This document shows positions 1 to 6,919 of a stretch of DNA of 21,231 bases, one piece after another. Where the stretch lies: assembly GCA_934277495.1 (NCBI GenBank), contig CAKQUI010000025.1, positions 1-21,231 on the forward strand. Direction: 5' to 3'. The notes beneath the pieces were generated by a model. The model made no database searches. It saw nothing but the letters and a program-made list of their open reading frames with translations, and was not told the origin of the DNA. How positions within the stretch are numbered: the stretch's first letter is position 1; every line of letters starts with the position of its first letter. Position numbers and translations under genes: made by a program. Source of the stretch: an uncultured Clostridia bacterium. GTDB taxonomy: Bacteria > Bacillota > Clostridia > Peptostreptococcales > Anaerovoracaceae.

Positions 1-50
1 GTTCTTCTGAAAACCTGTTCTTCAAATAAATTTTTGCTTATTTTATTCAT
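1..50 (-). CDS. Possible 5' end of an unidentified gene, cut by the left edge
   Basis: Reading leftward from an ATG at 50-48 there are 16 open codons (MNKISKNLFEEQVFRR) up to the window edge, with no stop. A GGGA/AAAGGG ribosome binding site lies about 12 nt upstream, a little farther than ideal, and a strong minus-strand promoter lies at 149-177. The codons are very AT-rich (AAT, AAA, TTA, TTT), unlike the genes to its right. Too little is visible to assign a function. It could be another gene of an envelope polysaccharide locus, given its flippase neighbour. The start is inferred from context only. Confidence 0.4.
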   Translation of the reverse strand, partial: MNKISKNLFEEQVFRR

Positions 51-148
51 TTATATACTAAATCCCTTTCAAATAAATCACTTTATCTTCCCGACCTTTT
101 ATATCATCCTGCTTTTCTGATATGAACATCCGGCAGGACAATGTATCT

Positions 149-177
149 ACTATACCATATCCCGCATGAGATTTCAA
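149..177 (-). promoter_or_regulatory. Sigma-A-type promoter firing leftward out of the window
   Basis: On the minus strand TTGAAA (177-172) is followed after exactly 17 nt by TATAGT (154-149), with a TG one base upstream of the -10 (extended -10, TGGTATAGT). The predicted start is near 142. It lies just after the flippase stop codon at 194, so the leftward gene starting near 50 probably forms its own transcript or adds to read-through. The leader of about 90 nt contains a small inverted repeat, TCCTGC/GCAGGA (107-112 and 133-138). Confidence 0.65.
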
Positions 178-193
178 GATTGACGGTGCAGAC

Positions 194-1468
194 TCACGCT
201 TCACACCGCTCCTTCCTCATGCCCCAGATGACTACTGCAAAAAGCATGATCGCCAGCACTGCCATCAGTGCCGAATACATCACCGTTGCTCCGTGTATGC
301 CGCCTCCCAGCACGAAACGCTTCGACATGAATTTTGCCGCCAGTGCCGTTATACCGTAGCACACTATCAGAGAGCTGTGACACCTTATTATCGTTATCAC
401 AGTGCTGAAGAATGTGGCGTACGCCAGCATACCGCCGCCGATCATCACGATGCAGAGCTCCTGTCTGAACTGAGACAGGTCCACTCCGAAAATGAAAGAC
501 AGCACCGGTATACCTATCGTATATGCCACTGCAAGACCAAGTACCGTCAGTCCGGCGATCAGCGCCATCTGACGCATCACCAGTTTCCTAAGCTTTCCAA
601 GCTCGCCGCTTACCCAGAGCTTTGCGTAGGATGTCAGTATAGGATTGAATATGAAATGCGCCATCAGTCCCACTGCAAATGCGGGCATGAATATCAGATT
701 GTAATAAGCCTGTATGTCATCTGTGAGGTATGCATCTATGGCGTATTTAGGTGCATTGCTGATATACATGTTCAGGAACAGGCTTACGAACAGCGGGAAC
801 CCCTCTATCAGCATCAGTCTCAGTTTCCTGAGATCGTACACCGCTCTGAATGTGCAGTAGTCGCAGGCTGCATTCACCGACGTGATGTAGAGTATCACGA
901 TGGAAACAGCAAGACACACTGATGCTGATGCTATCAGACTGCCGGTCGTCACCAGCATGATGACGAAAGCCGCTATCTCAGCAGCATATCTCACTGATGA
1001 TGCTTTCGTTGCAACGTCCAGCCTTCCCAGCTGCTGCATCCTGCCGTGTATCACGTCTGCATAAGCCTGTATGCACTTGAGTCCGCACATCAGCATCACC
1101 ATGGCGAGTTTGTCAGGTCCATAGTCATTGAAAAACACGCCGTACACGCAGTACACTGCGCTGGCTGCCATCATTGCGATGCAGGATATCACACGCATAC
1201 CGTAATATTCCCCGAAGGAATACATTTCGTTAACATCTGAAGCCTGGAACCGCCTCATGCCGTACTGTCCGATGAACACCATGAGGTTGGCCACCGCATA
1301 CGCTATGGAAAACACACCTACATCGTAAAGACCGTTGGTCCTGGTCATCACCATGAGTATCACCGGCGACTGGCACGCCAGCACCGATGCGTTTATGGTG
1401 TTCCAGATGTATGTGCTCTTTGAAACATTATTGGTTTTTCCCAGTAAATATCTTATCTTTTCAAACAT
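194..1468 (-). CDS. Polysaccharide/lipid-linked sugar flippase (MOP/Wzx-like)
   Basis: A 424-residue, almost wholly hydrophobic protein with regularly spaced membrane segments, about a dozen by eye. It has the N-terminal layout of the polysaccharide biosynthesis/MOP exporter superfamily, which flips undecaprenyl-linked sugars or capsule repeat units outward: a short cationic start (FEKIRYLLGK), then a helix beginning near SKSTYIWNTINASV. The length is slightly below the usual 450-500. The ATG at 1468 has GAGG about 9 nt upstream. It starts 30 nt after the YfhO-family gene stop, so the two are probably co-transcribed. Family membership is judged from hydropathy and overall character rather than a signature motif, and the substrate is unknown. 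Confidence 0.7.
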   Translation of the reverse strand: MFEKIRYLLGKTNNVSKSTYIWNTINASVLACQSPVILMVMTRTNGLYDVGVFSIAYAVANLMVFIGQYGMRRFQASDVNEMYSFGEYYGMRVISCIAMMAASAVYCVYGVFFNDYGPDKLAMVMLMCGLKCIQAYADVIHGRMQQLGRLDVATKASSVRYAAEIAAFVIMLVTTGSLIASASVCLAVSIVILYITSVNAACDYCTFRAVYDLRKLRLMLIEGFPLFVSLFLNMYISNAPKYAIDAYLTDDIQAYYNLIFMPAFAVGLMAHFIFNPILTSYAKLWVSGELGKLRKLVMRQMALIAGLTVLGLAVAYTIGIPVLSFIFGVDLSQFRQELCIVMIGGGMLAYATFFSTVITIIRCHSSLIVCYGITALAAKFMSKRFVLGGGIHGATVMYSALMAVLAIMLFAVVIWGMRKERCEA

Positions 1469-1498
1469 ATATCATCCTCTGGAGACTGTATGCAGATA

Positions 1499-4387
1499 TC
1501 ACGACTGCTGAGTCTTCCTGCCTTCCTGCTGCCCCTTGCGGGTGCGCAGTATCCTGCCTGCCACGACGATCACAAGGAACAGCGTCAGACCTGTCAGTGA
1601 GATCCCGATACCTGATAAAACTCCCGGCGTGCTGTACCTCAGCTCTATGTGATGAGTCCCTGCGCTGACCGGTATAGCCGTATACATAGTGTTGGCACGC
1701 ATGGTCCTGGTCTCTCTGCCGTCAACATATGCAGTCCAGCCCGTTGAGTAAGGTATGGAAAGGCTGAGTATCCTGTTTTCCTTCAGCGTTATATCACCTG
1801 TGACTTTCGATGTGGCATGCACATCGTTTTCATGGATATCGATGTTCTTCAGGACATCGCTGCGAAGCTCTGATACCTGCTTTTCATAATTTCTCATCGG
1901 CTGACACATCACCTGTATGTCGTCGTAGGAATATTCCCCGGTCTTAGGGAAAGTCAGCGTCATGGACTTCCTTGCTTCATCGCTGTAATACATATTAACA
2001 AGAAAATCCTTCCTGTCGTTGTATCTGATGAATTTCTCTGTAAGTACAGAGAATGATTTTTTCGCAGTCCTGCCCTTTGCATCCTCCGCTTTAAGTTTAA
2101 GACTGAATCGTGACGGTTCTATGTAGTCATGCTCGTATTTTTTCATTTTCTGTCTGTCGGCCTTGCTCATGGCTGCGACCTTTTCAGCAGAATAGTATTC
2201 AGTTTTCGGTACGCCCTTGAATCCAAGGTTCTTTATGTAAAGATATGTCTCGGAGTTTTCTTTGCCGTCAAAGGAGAACGTAACGCTGGATCCTCCCTTG
2301 CTCACGACGAAACCTCCGTTTTTCAGCTTGACGCCGTCTCCTGCCTTGACTTTGTACGGCACGGAAACGCTTGTCAGCGACACATCTGTATTGCTGTATC
2401 CTGAAGACGCCATATCCTCCGAATCGCTCTTATCCAGATACACGCCCTGAAGCACAGCTTCCTGTCTCTGGATCGGAGTCATTTTGCTGTACTGCTGCGG
2501 AGTTATGTACGAAGAATATGTATAACCCAGCGGCAGCGCCAGTCTGTTCTCATATATCTGATCCTTCTCATCGCCTGCCAGCTCGTATCCGTAAGGGGCG
2601 TCTTTGCCTGATGCGTTGGAAAGATGATATTTCACCGATGAAAGCTCCTCAACAGATGTCCTGCTGTCTGCATTGCCGATGAAGGAAAGATCTGCTATGC
2701 CTACCAGAAGCTCTTTGTATCCTTTCAGGATGCTGGTGTTGGAAAGGCTCCAGTACGCCTGTGTCGATGACATGCCTGTCAGTATGGTGCCGTTCCTTGT
2801 CAGTACCTTCGAAGAATTTCCTGAATATCTGAAGAAATCGTCATCCGAAGAAGTCATCTCCTCCAGCTTCTTTTCAGATGATGTCTGTATGTTGTCCACC
2901 TTTGCCATATCCACGAAACGCTTCACCGAATCCTCCTGACCGGGGTAGAAGGTTATCAGCCCGTTTACCATGATGCTGAATATTACCACCGCCACAGTGA
3001 GGCACTGCATAACGTTCAGTTTTATCCTGTTTTTCTTCTGACAGCTTATCAGCACTCTTGCGCAAAGTATAACGAATATGGTCAGCATTCCCGTGCCGAT
3101 AAGAAGCGCCATATCTTTTTTATCTATCTGTGATATGAAGCCCGAATATATCTCGAAGCCTGCGCAGACTATGAAATATATACAGGCTGCGCCTGCCAGC
3201 TTCCAGCATTTCTTTTTGTCCAGTGAAACCAGGTCCTCCCACATGTCAGTCACGATGTACGCCAGCAGGAACCCGTATCCGAATATCCATCTGTTGCTGA
3301 CATATGAAAATCCGTGCATTATATATGCAAAGACAGGGAAAAGCAGCATAAAAGCTCCCAGCAGGAATGCAAAACGCAGTCCGGTCTTTTTCCCTTTATG
3401 TGTGAACAGCAGCATGATACCGATGAGCACGATGAAAGAATATCCCATCAGCGTGTAGTTCCCTATATCTGCCATCTTTATGATGGATATCAGGAAATCA
3501 TCATAGTAGCTGGCGCTGTACAGCAGATCCACTGCATAGCTTACGTCCGCTCTGGCTTCACCAGAAAACTGTATCAGCACCGGTACGAGTATGAACGCAC
3601 TCATCATCAGCCCTGTGACGGCACAGCCTGCTATCCTCAGAAAACTTGCAAGACTGGCTTTAATCTCACCCTTCGGCCACGGCAGCAGCAGTCTTATCAG
3701 TGTGTATATCACTGTCAGTGCCGCCAGCATATAAAGGAAATAGAAGTTGCTGGCTGCCGCCACGAACACGGAAAGTATCAGCACGGCTGGCTTTTTCTCC
3801 CTTATGACACGCTCCACGCCTGTAAGGAGCAGAGGCAGATATATCATCGGATTTATGAAAAACGGATGCCTCATGCCAGCCACGAGACTGAATCCGCAGA
3901 ATGCGTAAACGAAAGCGCCAGTCATTATCCCGGCTGCATACTTCTGCTTCATGTAATAGCTGTACACGGAGAATGTCAGTCCCGACAGATATATCCTCAG
4001 GACTATAAGACCGCAATACATGTAGGACATGTATTGCGCAGGTATCAGCAGCGAAAGCAGTGAAAGCGGATCGCCTATGACATAGTAGTGCAGCGTCGTA
4101 TATATGTCCGCACCTTCCCCGAAGCTGAAGGAATATGTCGGCAGACCGTGGAAACTGCCGCTTGCTATCTGGGATATCACTTCACGACCGTAGGATGCGA
4201 AGTAGCACAGCGACTTGTAGTGCTGTCTTATACCGTCCTCGGAATGTATGAAGCTTTTGCCTGTAACGTAAAAAAAGCTGAATACGACCGCTGCTGTTAT
4301 GACGAACAGCACCGTGTATATCAGCAGGTATATCCCGAAAGACATTCGTTTCCTGTCGTTCAGTGTCGGATTCCCGTTTTCTGACAT
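1499..4387 (-). CDS. YfhO-family membrane glycosyltransferase
   Basis: A 962-residue protein. The N-terminal half has roughly a dozen membrane helices, starting at residues 15-40. A large extracytoplasmic region covers about residues 480-925, and one last helix lies near 930-950 before a basic tail. An early loop carries an acidic HSEDGIRQHY motif, the kind of acidic loop that GT-C enzymes use for catalysis. The order of parts and the C-terminal domain (VDGRETRTMRANTMYTAIPV, then GTHHIELRYSTPG) match YfhO proteins. In Bacillus subtilis and Listeria these transfer a sugar from undecaprenyl phosphate to teichoic acid outside the cell. The acceptor here is unknown. The start at 4387 was chosen over an in-frame ATG at 4417 because GGGAGG (4398-4403) sits 10 nt upstream of it. 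The CsbB/GtrB-like and GtrA partners are divergently encoded next door. Confidence 0.82.
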   Translation of the reverse strand: MSENGNPTLNDRKRMSFGIYLLIYTVLFVITAAVVFSFFYVTGKSFIHSEDGIRQHYKSLCYFASYGREVISQIASGSFHGLPTYSFSFGEGADIYTTLHYYVIGDPLSLLSLLIPAQYMSYMYCGLIVLRIYLSGLTFSVYSYYMKQKYAAGIMTGAFVYAFCGFSLVAGMRHPFFINPMIYLPLLLTGVERVIREKKPAVLILSVFVAAASNFYFLYMLAALTVIYTLIRLLLPWPKGEIKASLASFLRIAGCAVTGLMMSAFILVPVLIQFSGEARADVSYAVDLLYSASYYDDFLISIIKMADIGNYTLMGYSFIVLIGIMLLFTHKGKKTGLRFAFLLGAFMLLFPVFAYIMHGFSYVSNRWIFGYGFLLAYIVTDMWEDLVSLDKKKCWKLAGAACIYFIVCAGFEIYSGFISQIDKKDMALLIGTGMLTIFVILCARVLISCQKKNRIKLNVMQCLTVAVVIFSIMVNGLITFYPGQEDSVKRFVDMAKVDNIQTSSEKKLEEMTSSDDDFFRYSGNSSKVLTRNGTILTGMSSTQAYWSLSNTSILKGYKELLVGIADLSFIGNADSRTSVEELSSVKYHLSNASGKDAPYGYELAGDEKDQIYENRLALPLGYTYSSYITPQQYSKMTPIQRQEAVLQGVYLDKSDSEDMASSGYSNTDVSLTSVSVPYKVKAGDGVKLKNGGFVVSKGGSSVTFSFDGKENSETYLYIKNLGFKGVPKTEYYSAEKVAAMSKADRQKMKKYEHDYIEPSRFSLKLKAEDAKGRTAKKSFSVLTEKFIRYNDRKDFLVNMYYSDEARKSMTLTFPKTGEYSYDDIQVMCQPMRNYEKQVSELRSDVLKNIDIHENDVHATSKVTGDITLKENRILSLSIPYSTGWTAYVDGRETRTMRANTMYTAIPVSAGTHHIELRYSTPGVLSGIGISLTGLTLFLVIVVAGRILRTRKGQQEGRKTQQS

Positions 4388-4397
4388 AAAAAAAGTA

Positions 4398-4403
4398 CCT
4401 CCC
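4398..4403 (-). promoter_or_regulatory. Ribosome binding site fixing the YfhO start
   Basis: GGGAGG on the minus strand lies 10 nt before the ATG at 4387. The upstream in-frame ATG (4417) has no such site and would place this sequence inside the coding region. Confidence 0.7.
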
Positions 4404-4419
4404 TTGGTATTATACATAT

Positions 4420-4449
4420 ATCTTATTATACTCAGTGCCGTGGTGTCAA
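4420..4449 (-). promoter_or_regulatory. Probable promoter of the YfhO-flippase operon
   Basis: A perfect -35, TTGACA, lies at 4449-4444 on the minus strand. With an 18 nt spacer the -10 would be TAAGAT (4425-4420). A perfect TATAAT (4430-4425) is also present but only 13 nt from the -35, too short for a normal sigma-A promoter. The -35 is convincing, and which -10 is used is open. Confidence 0.5.
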
Positions 4450-4509
4450 TGTATTCCTGCCCTTTTGCCTTTATCCGGCGTTTCTTTTATGTCAAATCAC
4501 ATATATCCA

Positions 4510-4538
4510 TTGAAAAGCTGTCATTCTCATACTATAAT
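4510..4538 (+). promoter_or_regulatory. Near-consensus promoter of the GT2-GtrA operon
   Basis: TTGAAA (4510-4515), a 17 nt spacer and TATAAT (4533-4538) read rightward. The predicted transcription start is about 4545. It is divergent from the YfhO promoter about 60 bp away. The leader is unusually short: 13 nt to an ATG at 4558, 31 nt to the ATG at 4576, and almost none to the GTG at 4546. Confidence 0.75.
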
Positions 4539-4575
4539 TTAAAACGTGAGAAAAAACATGAAAAGAGACAAAAAT

Positions 4576-5523
4576 ATGAACAGAAAACATGGGATGCTCT
4601 CTGTAGTCATCCCGGCATACAATGAAGAAGCTAATATAAGGCCGGCTGCCAGCACCGTTTCAGAAATACTGAAGAATGCCGGCATACCATTCGAGATAAT
4701 ATTCGTGAACGATGGATCGAAGGACGGCACATGGGACGAGATATGCAGTATCACCGATGATTTCCCGGAAGTCACCGGCGTCGATTTTTCCCGTAATTTC
4801 GGAAAAGAGGCGGCCATCCTGGCAGGTCTTTCATCGGCCTCAGGAGACTGCACCGCAGTGATGGACTGCGACCTTCAGCATCCGCCTCAGACACTTCCTG
4901 CCATGTACGAAAAGTGGCTTGAAGGCTATGACGTCATAGAAGGCGTCAAAAGCGACAGGGGCAGGGAATCGCTGAAATACAAAATGAGTGCCAAGCTATT
5001 CTACCGTGTGATGTCGAAGTCCACCGGAATAGACATGACAAGAGCGTCGGACTTCAAGCTGCTGGACAGGAAAGCTGTCAGATCCATACTGGAGCTTCCT
5101 GAACGCAGTATGTTTTTCAGAGCCCTTTCCTCGTGGGTGGGCTATAAGACTGCGACCGTGGAATTCCAGGTCATGGAAAGGCTCCAGGGCGAGACAAAAT
5201 GGTCCACTTTCAGTCTGATAAAATACGCAATGTCAAACATCATATCATTCACATCGGCACCTATGCAGATCGTGACAGGACTTGGCATATTCACTCTGAT
5301 CGCCGCCATCGTCATAGGCATACAGACCCTTGTGAAGTTCTGTACCGGTACAGCGGTAGAGGGTTTCACCACAGTGATAATACTGCTGCTGTTCATAGGC
5401 AGCATCATAATGATATGCATGGGGATCTCAGGCATATACATCGCCAAGATATATGAAGAAGTCAAAGGCAGACCGAGATATATCATAGCAGGCACGGTCA
5501 GAGGAGATTCAGATGATAAATAA
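4576..5523 (+). CDS. GT2 polyprenyl-phosphate glycosyltransferase (CsbB/GtrB-like)
   Basis: About 315 residues. A cytoplasmic GT-A domain opens with LSVVIPAYNEEANI, then FVNDGSKDGT (nucleotide binding), MDCDLQHPP (metal-binding DxD) and the GETKWS loop typical of DPM1/GtrB enzymes. Two C-terminal membrane helices follow and the protein ends IYIAKIYEEVKGRPRYII. This layout is that of enzymes that move a sugar from a nucleotide donor to undecaprenyl phosphate on the inner face. The start is uncertain: in-frame GTG 4546, ATG 4558 and ATG 4576 all lie at or after the predicted transcription start, and none has a strong ribosome site. 4576 is preferred because AAGAGA lies about 8 nt before it and the length then fits the family. 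It overlaps gtrA by 11 nt. Confidence 0.88.
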   Translation: MNRKHGMLSVVIPAYNEEANIRPAASTVSEILKNAGIPFEIIFVNDGSKDGTWDEICSITDDFPEVTGVDFSRNFGKEAAILAGLSSASGDCTAVMDCDLQHPPQTLPAMYEKWLEGYDVIEGVKSDRGRESLKYKMSAKLFYRVMSKSTGIDMTRASDFKLLDRKAVRSILELPERSMFFRALSSWVGYKTATVEFQVMERLQGETKWSTFSLIKYAMSNIISFTSAPMQIVTGLGIFTLIAAIVIGIQTLVKFCTGTAVEGFTTVIILLLFIGSIIMICMGISGIYIAKIYEEVKGRPRYIIAGTVRGDSDDK

Positions 5524-5941
5524 GATAACGACATTCATCATCCGCTACCGTGACGCTATCAGCTATATCATAACAGGCGGACTGACCACGCTTGTGAACC
5601 TGGCAGTCTTCACGGTGCTCTGCGAACTGCTTTCGGTGGACGTCACCGTCAGCAATATAATCTCAGTGGCAGCAGCCATACTCTTCGCATATGTCACCAA
5701 CAAGATATTCGTATTCCGCAGCAAGTGTCCCGACATGCAGTCCCTTGCCGGTGAATTTGCAAGATTCGTCAGTGCCAGGCTCATCACCATGGTGATAGAA
5801 GTAGGCGGAGTATTCCTGCTTGTGAACATCATGGGCATGCAGGCCCTCGTCGGCAAACTGCTTACCCAGATCATCGTAGTCATCGGCAACTACTTCATAA
5901 GCAAATTCCTCGTATTCGTACACAAAAATGACAGCCATTGA
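5513..5941 (+). CDS. GtrA-family membrane protein (putative lipid-linked sugar flippase)
   Basis: 142 residues, the usual GtrA length, with four membrane helices: SYIITGGLTTLVNLAVF, IISVAAAILFAYVTNKIFVF, LITMVIEVGGVFLLVNIM and LTQIIVVIGNYFISKFLVF. The YVTNKIFVF and NYFISKFLVF motifs are characteristic of GtrA proteins (Pfam PF04138). These are thought to help move undecaprenyl-phosphate-linked sugars across the membrane. GAGGAG lies 6 nt before the ATG, which overlaps the GT2 stop, indicating translational coupling. It is the last gene of the plus-strand unit, and its stop codon lies in the loop side of the terminator hairpin. Confidence 0.9.
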   Translation: MINKITTFIIRYRDAISYIITGGLTTLVNLAVFTVLCELLSVDVTVSNIISVAAAILFAYVTNKIFVFRSKCPDMQSLAGEFARFVSARLITMVIEVGGVFLLVNIMGMQALVGKLLTQIIVVIGNYFISKFLVFVHKNDSH

Positions 5942-5957
5942 TGAGGCTGTCATTTTT
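5924..5957. terminator. Bidirectional intrinsic terminator between convergent genes
   Basis: A perfect 13-bp stem (5924-5936 with 5945-5957), core ATGACAGCC/GGCTGTCAT, has an 8-nt loop and is flanked by A and T runs on both sides. It can stop the GT2-GtrA transcript (plus) and the CapK-like/reductase transcript (minus). The GtrA stop codon lies inside it. Confidence 0.9.
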
Positions 5958-5969
5958 TATTTCAGATTT

Positions 5970-6890
5970 TTATTTCTCGCCTTTCAGCTTTTCTCTTGCC
6001 TTGATGGCGTAGTAGAAGACTTCGTTGGCCGGAGTCTTTATACCGTGTTTGCGGCCCAGTGCCATTACTGTCCCTGCATAGTCTTCTATCTCCACAGGGC
6101 GGCCTGCCTCCACGTCCTGCAGCATGGACATTTTCTTGTTTTCAGGGTATTTAAGAAGCATATCTATGATCTCGTCCCTGTCCTTCTCGTCTATATCCAC
6201 GCCTTCTGCTGCCGCAAGCAGCAGTATCTCGTCCATGCAGAGCTTCATCAGACTGACGATCTCGCTTATCTGATCGAAATATCCGCACTCCACACCGATC
6301 TCGACGGCTGCCTGACCTGCGCCTGTGTTGAGCATCCACTTGCGCCACTGCACACGGCGCATATCGTCATATATCCTGACATTGATGCCTGTGCTGTGTA
6401 TCTTTTCGTATACGTCCTGCAGCTCCTGAGCCAGCTTGCTGTTGTCTCCGTAACCTATCTGCATCTCGCCGGTAGTTGTGAAATACACTTTGTGTCCTTT
6501 GCGGTGTGCATCTGTCCGCAGTATCACTCCATACAGCACATGATTGTCAGGGAATCTCTCCCTGAGCCTGTCTGTAGCTGTGATACCGTTCTGCACCGGC
6601 AGTATCACTGTATCTTTGTCTATGAGATCTGCGATCTCGTCCATGACCTGGTCGAGACTGTAGTTCTTTACAGTTATTATCAGCAGGTCTATCTTCACGT
6701 TCTGGCTGCTGTCGCTGTATATTTTCGGATGTATGACTCTGTCATTGACACAGATACCTTCACCCTCGAGCCTTGCGGCTCTCTCTCCTCTGGCAAGCAC
6801 GTAAAGCTCGTCCCTGCATGCTTCATAAAAATATGTCATCAGAGCGCTCCCTACGGAACCTGCTCCTACGATGCCTACGTTTCTTATCAT
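5970..6890 (-). CDS. Ketopantoate reductase family protein (2-dehydropantoate 2-reductase)
   Basis: 306 residues. The N-terminal Rossmann fold starts NVGIVGAGSVGSAL (GxGxxG, NADPH binding). VQNGI near residue 100, WRKWMLN with the expected catalytic Lys at about 184, and EIED near 267 follow the ApbA/PanE pattern. Such enzymes reduce 2-ketopantoate to pantoate for coenzyme A synthesis, but many homologues act on other 2-oxo acids. At the second Asn of the usual KxxxNxxxN motif there is Gly (NTGAGQ). No panB or panC is nearby, so the substrate is open. The ATG at 6890 is chosen over a TTG at 6896 because AAGGAG then sits 8 nt upstream. It is co-transcribed with the CapK-like gene, whose stop is 29 nt upstream. 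Confidence 0.83.
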   Translation of the reverse strand: MIRNVGIVGAGSVGSALMTYFYEACRDELYVLARGERAARLEGEGICVNDRVIHPKIYSDSSQNVKIDLLIITVKNYSLDQVMDEIADLIDKDTVILPVQNGITATDRLRERFPDNHVLYGVILRTDAHRKGHKVYFTTTGEMQIGYGDNSKLAQELQDVYEKIHSTGINVRIYDDMRRVQWRKWMLNTGAGQAAVEIGVECGYFDQISEIVSLMKLCMDEILLLAAAEGVDIDEKDRDEIIDMLLKYPENKKMSMLQDVEAGRPVEIEDYAGTVMALGRKHGIKTPANEVFYYAIKAREKLKGEK

Positions 6891-6898
6891 TGGCAAGA

Positions 6899-6904
6899 CT
6901 CCTT
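6899..6904 (-). promoter_or_regulatory. Ribosome binding site fixing the reductase start
   Basis: AAGGAG on the minus strand lies 8 nt before the ATG at 6890 and only 2 nt before the alternative TTG at 6896, which decides for the ATG. Confidence 0.65.
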
Positions 6905-6919
6905 TTCATTTTATGCCGG

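Noticed and set aside
293..922. Plus-strand open frame of 209 codons inside the flippase gene
   Set aside because: Rich in His, Tyr, Cys and Gln with no family character; it is the reverse-strand shadow of a clear membrane protein gene.
4425..4449. TTGACA with TATAAT at 13 nt spacing as the YfhO promoter
   Set aside because: Both hexamers are perfect but the spacing is too short for sigma-A; the 18-nt pairing with TAAGAT is kept as the working call.
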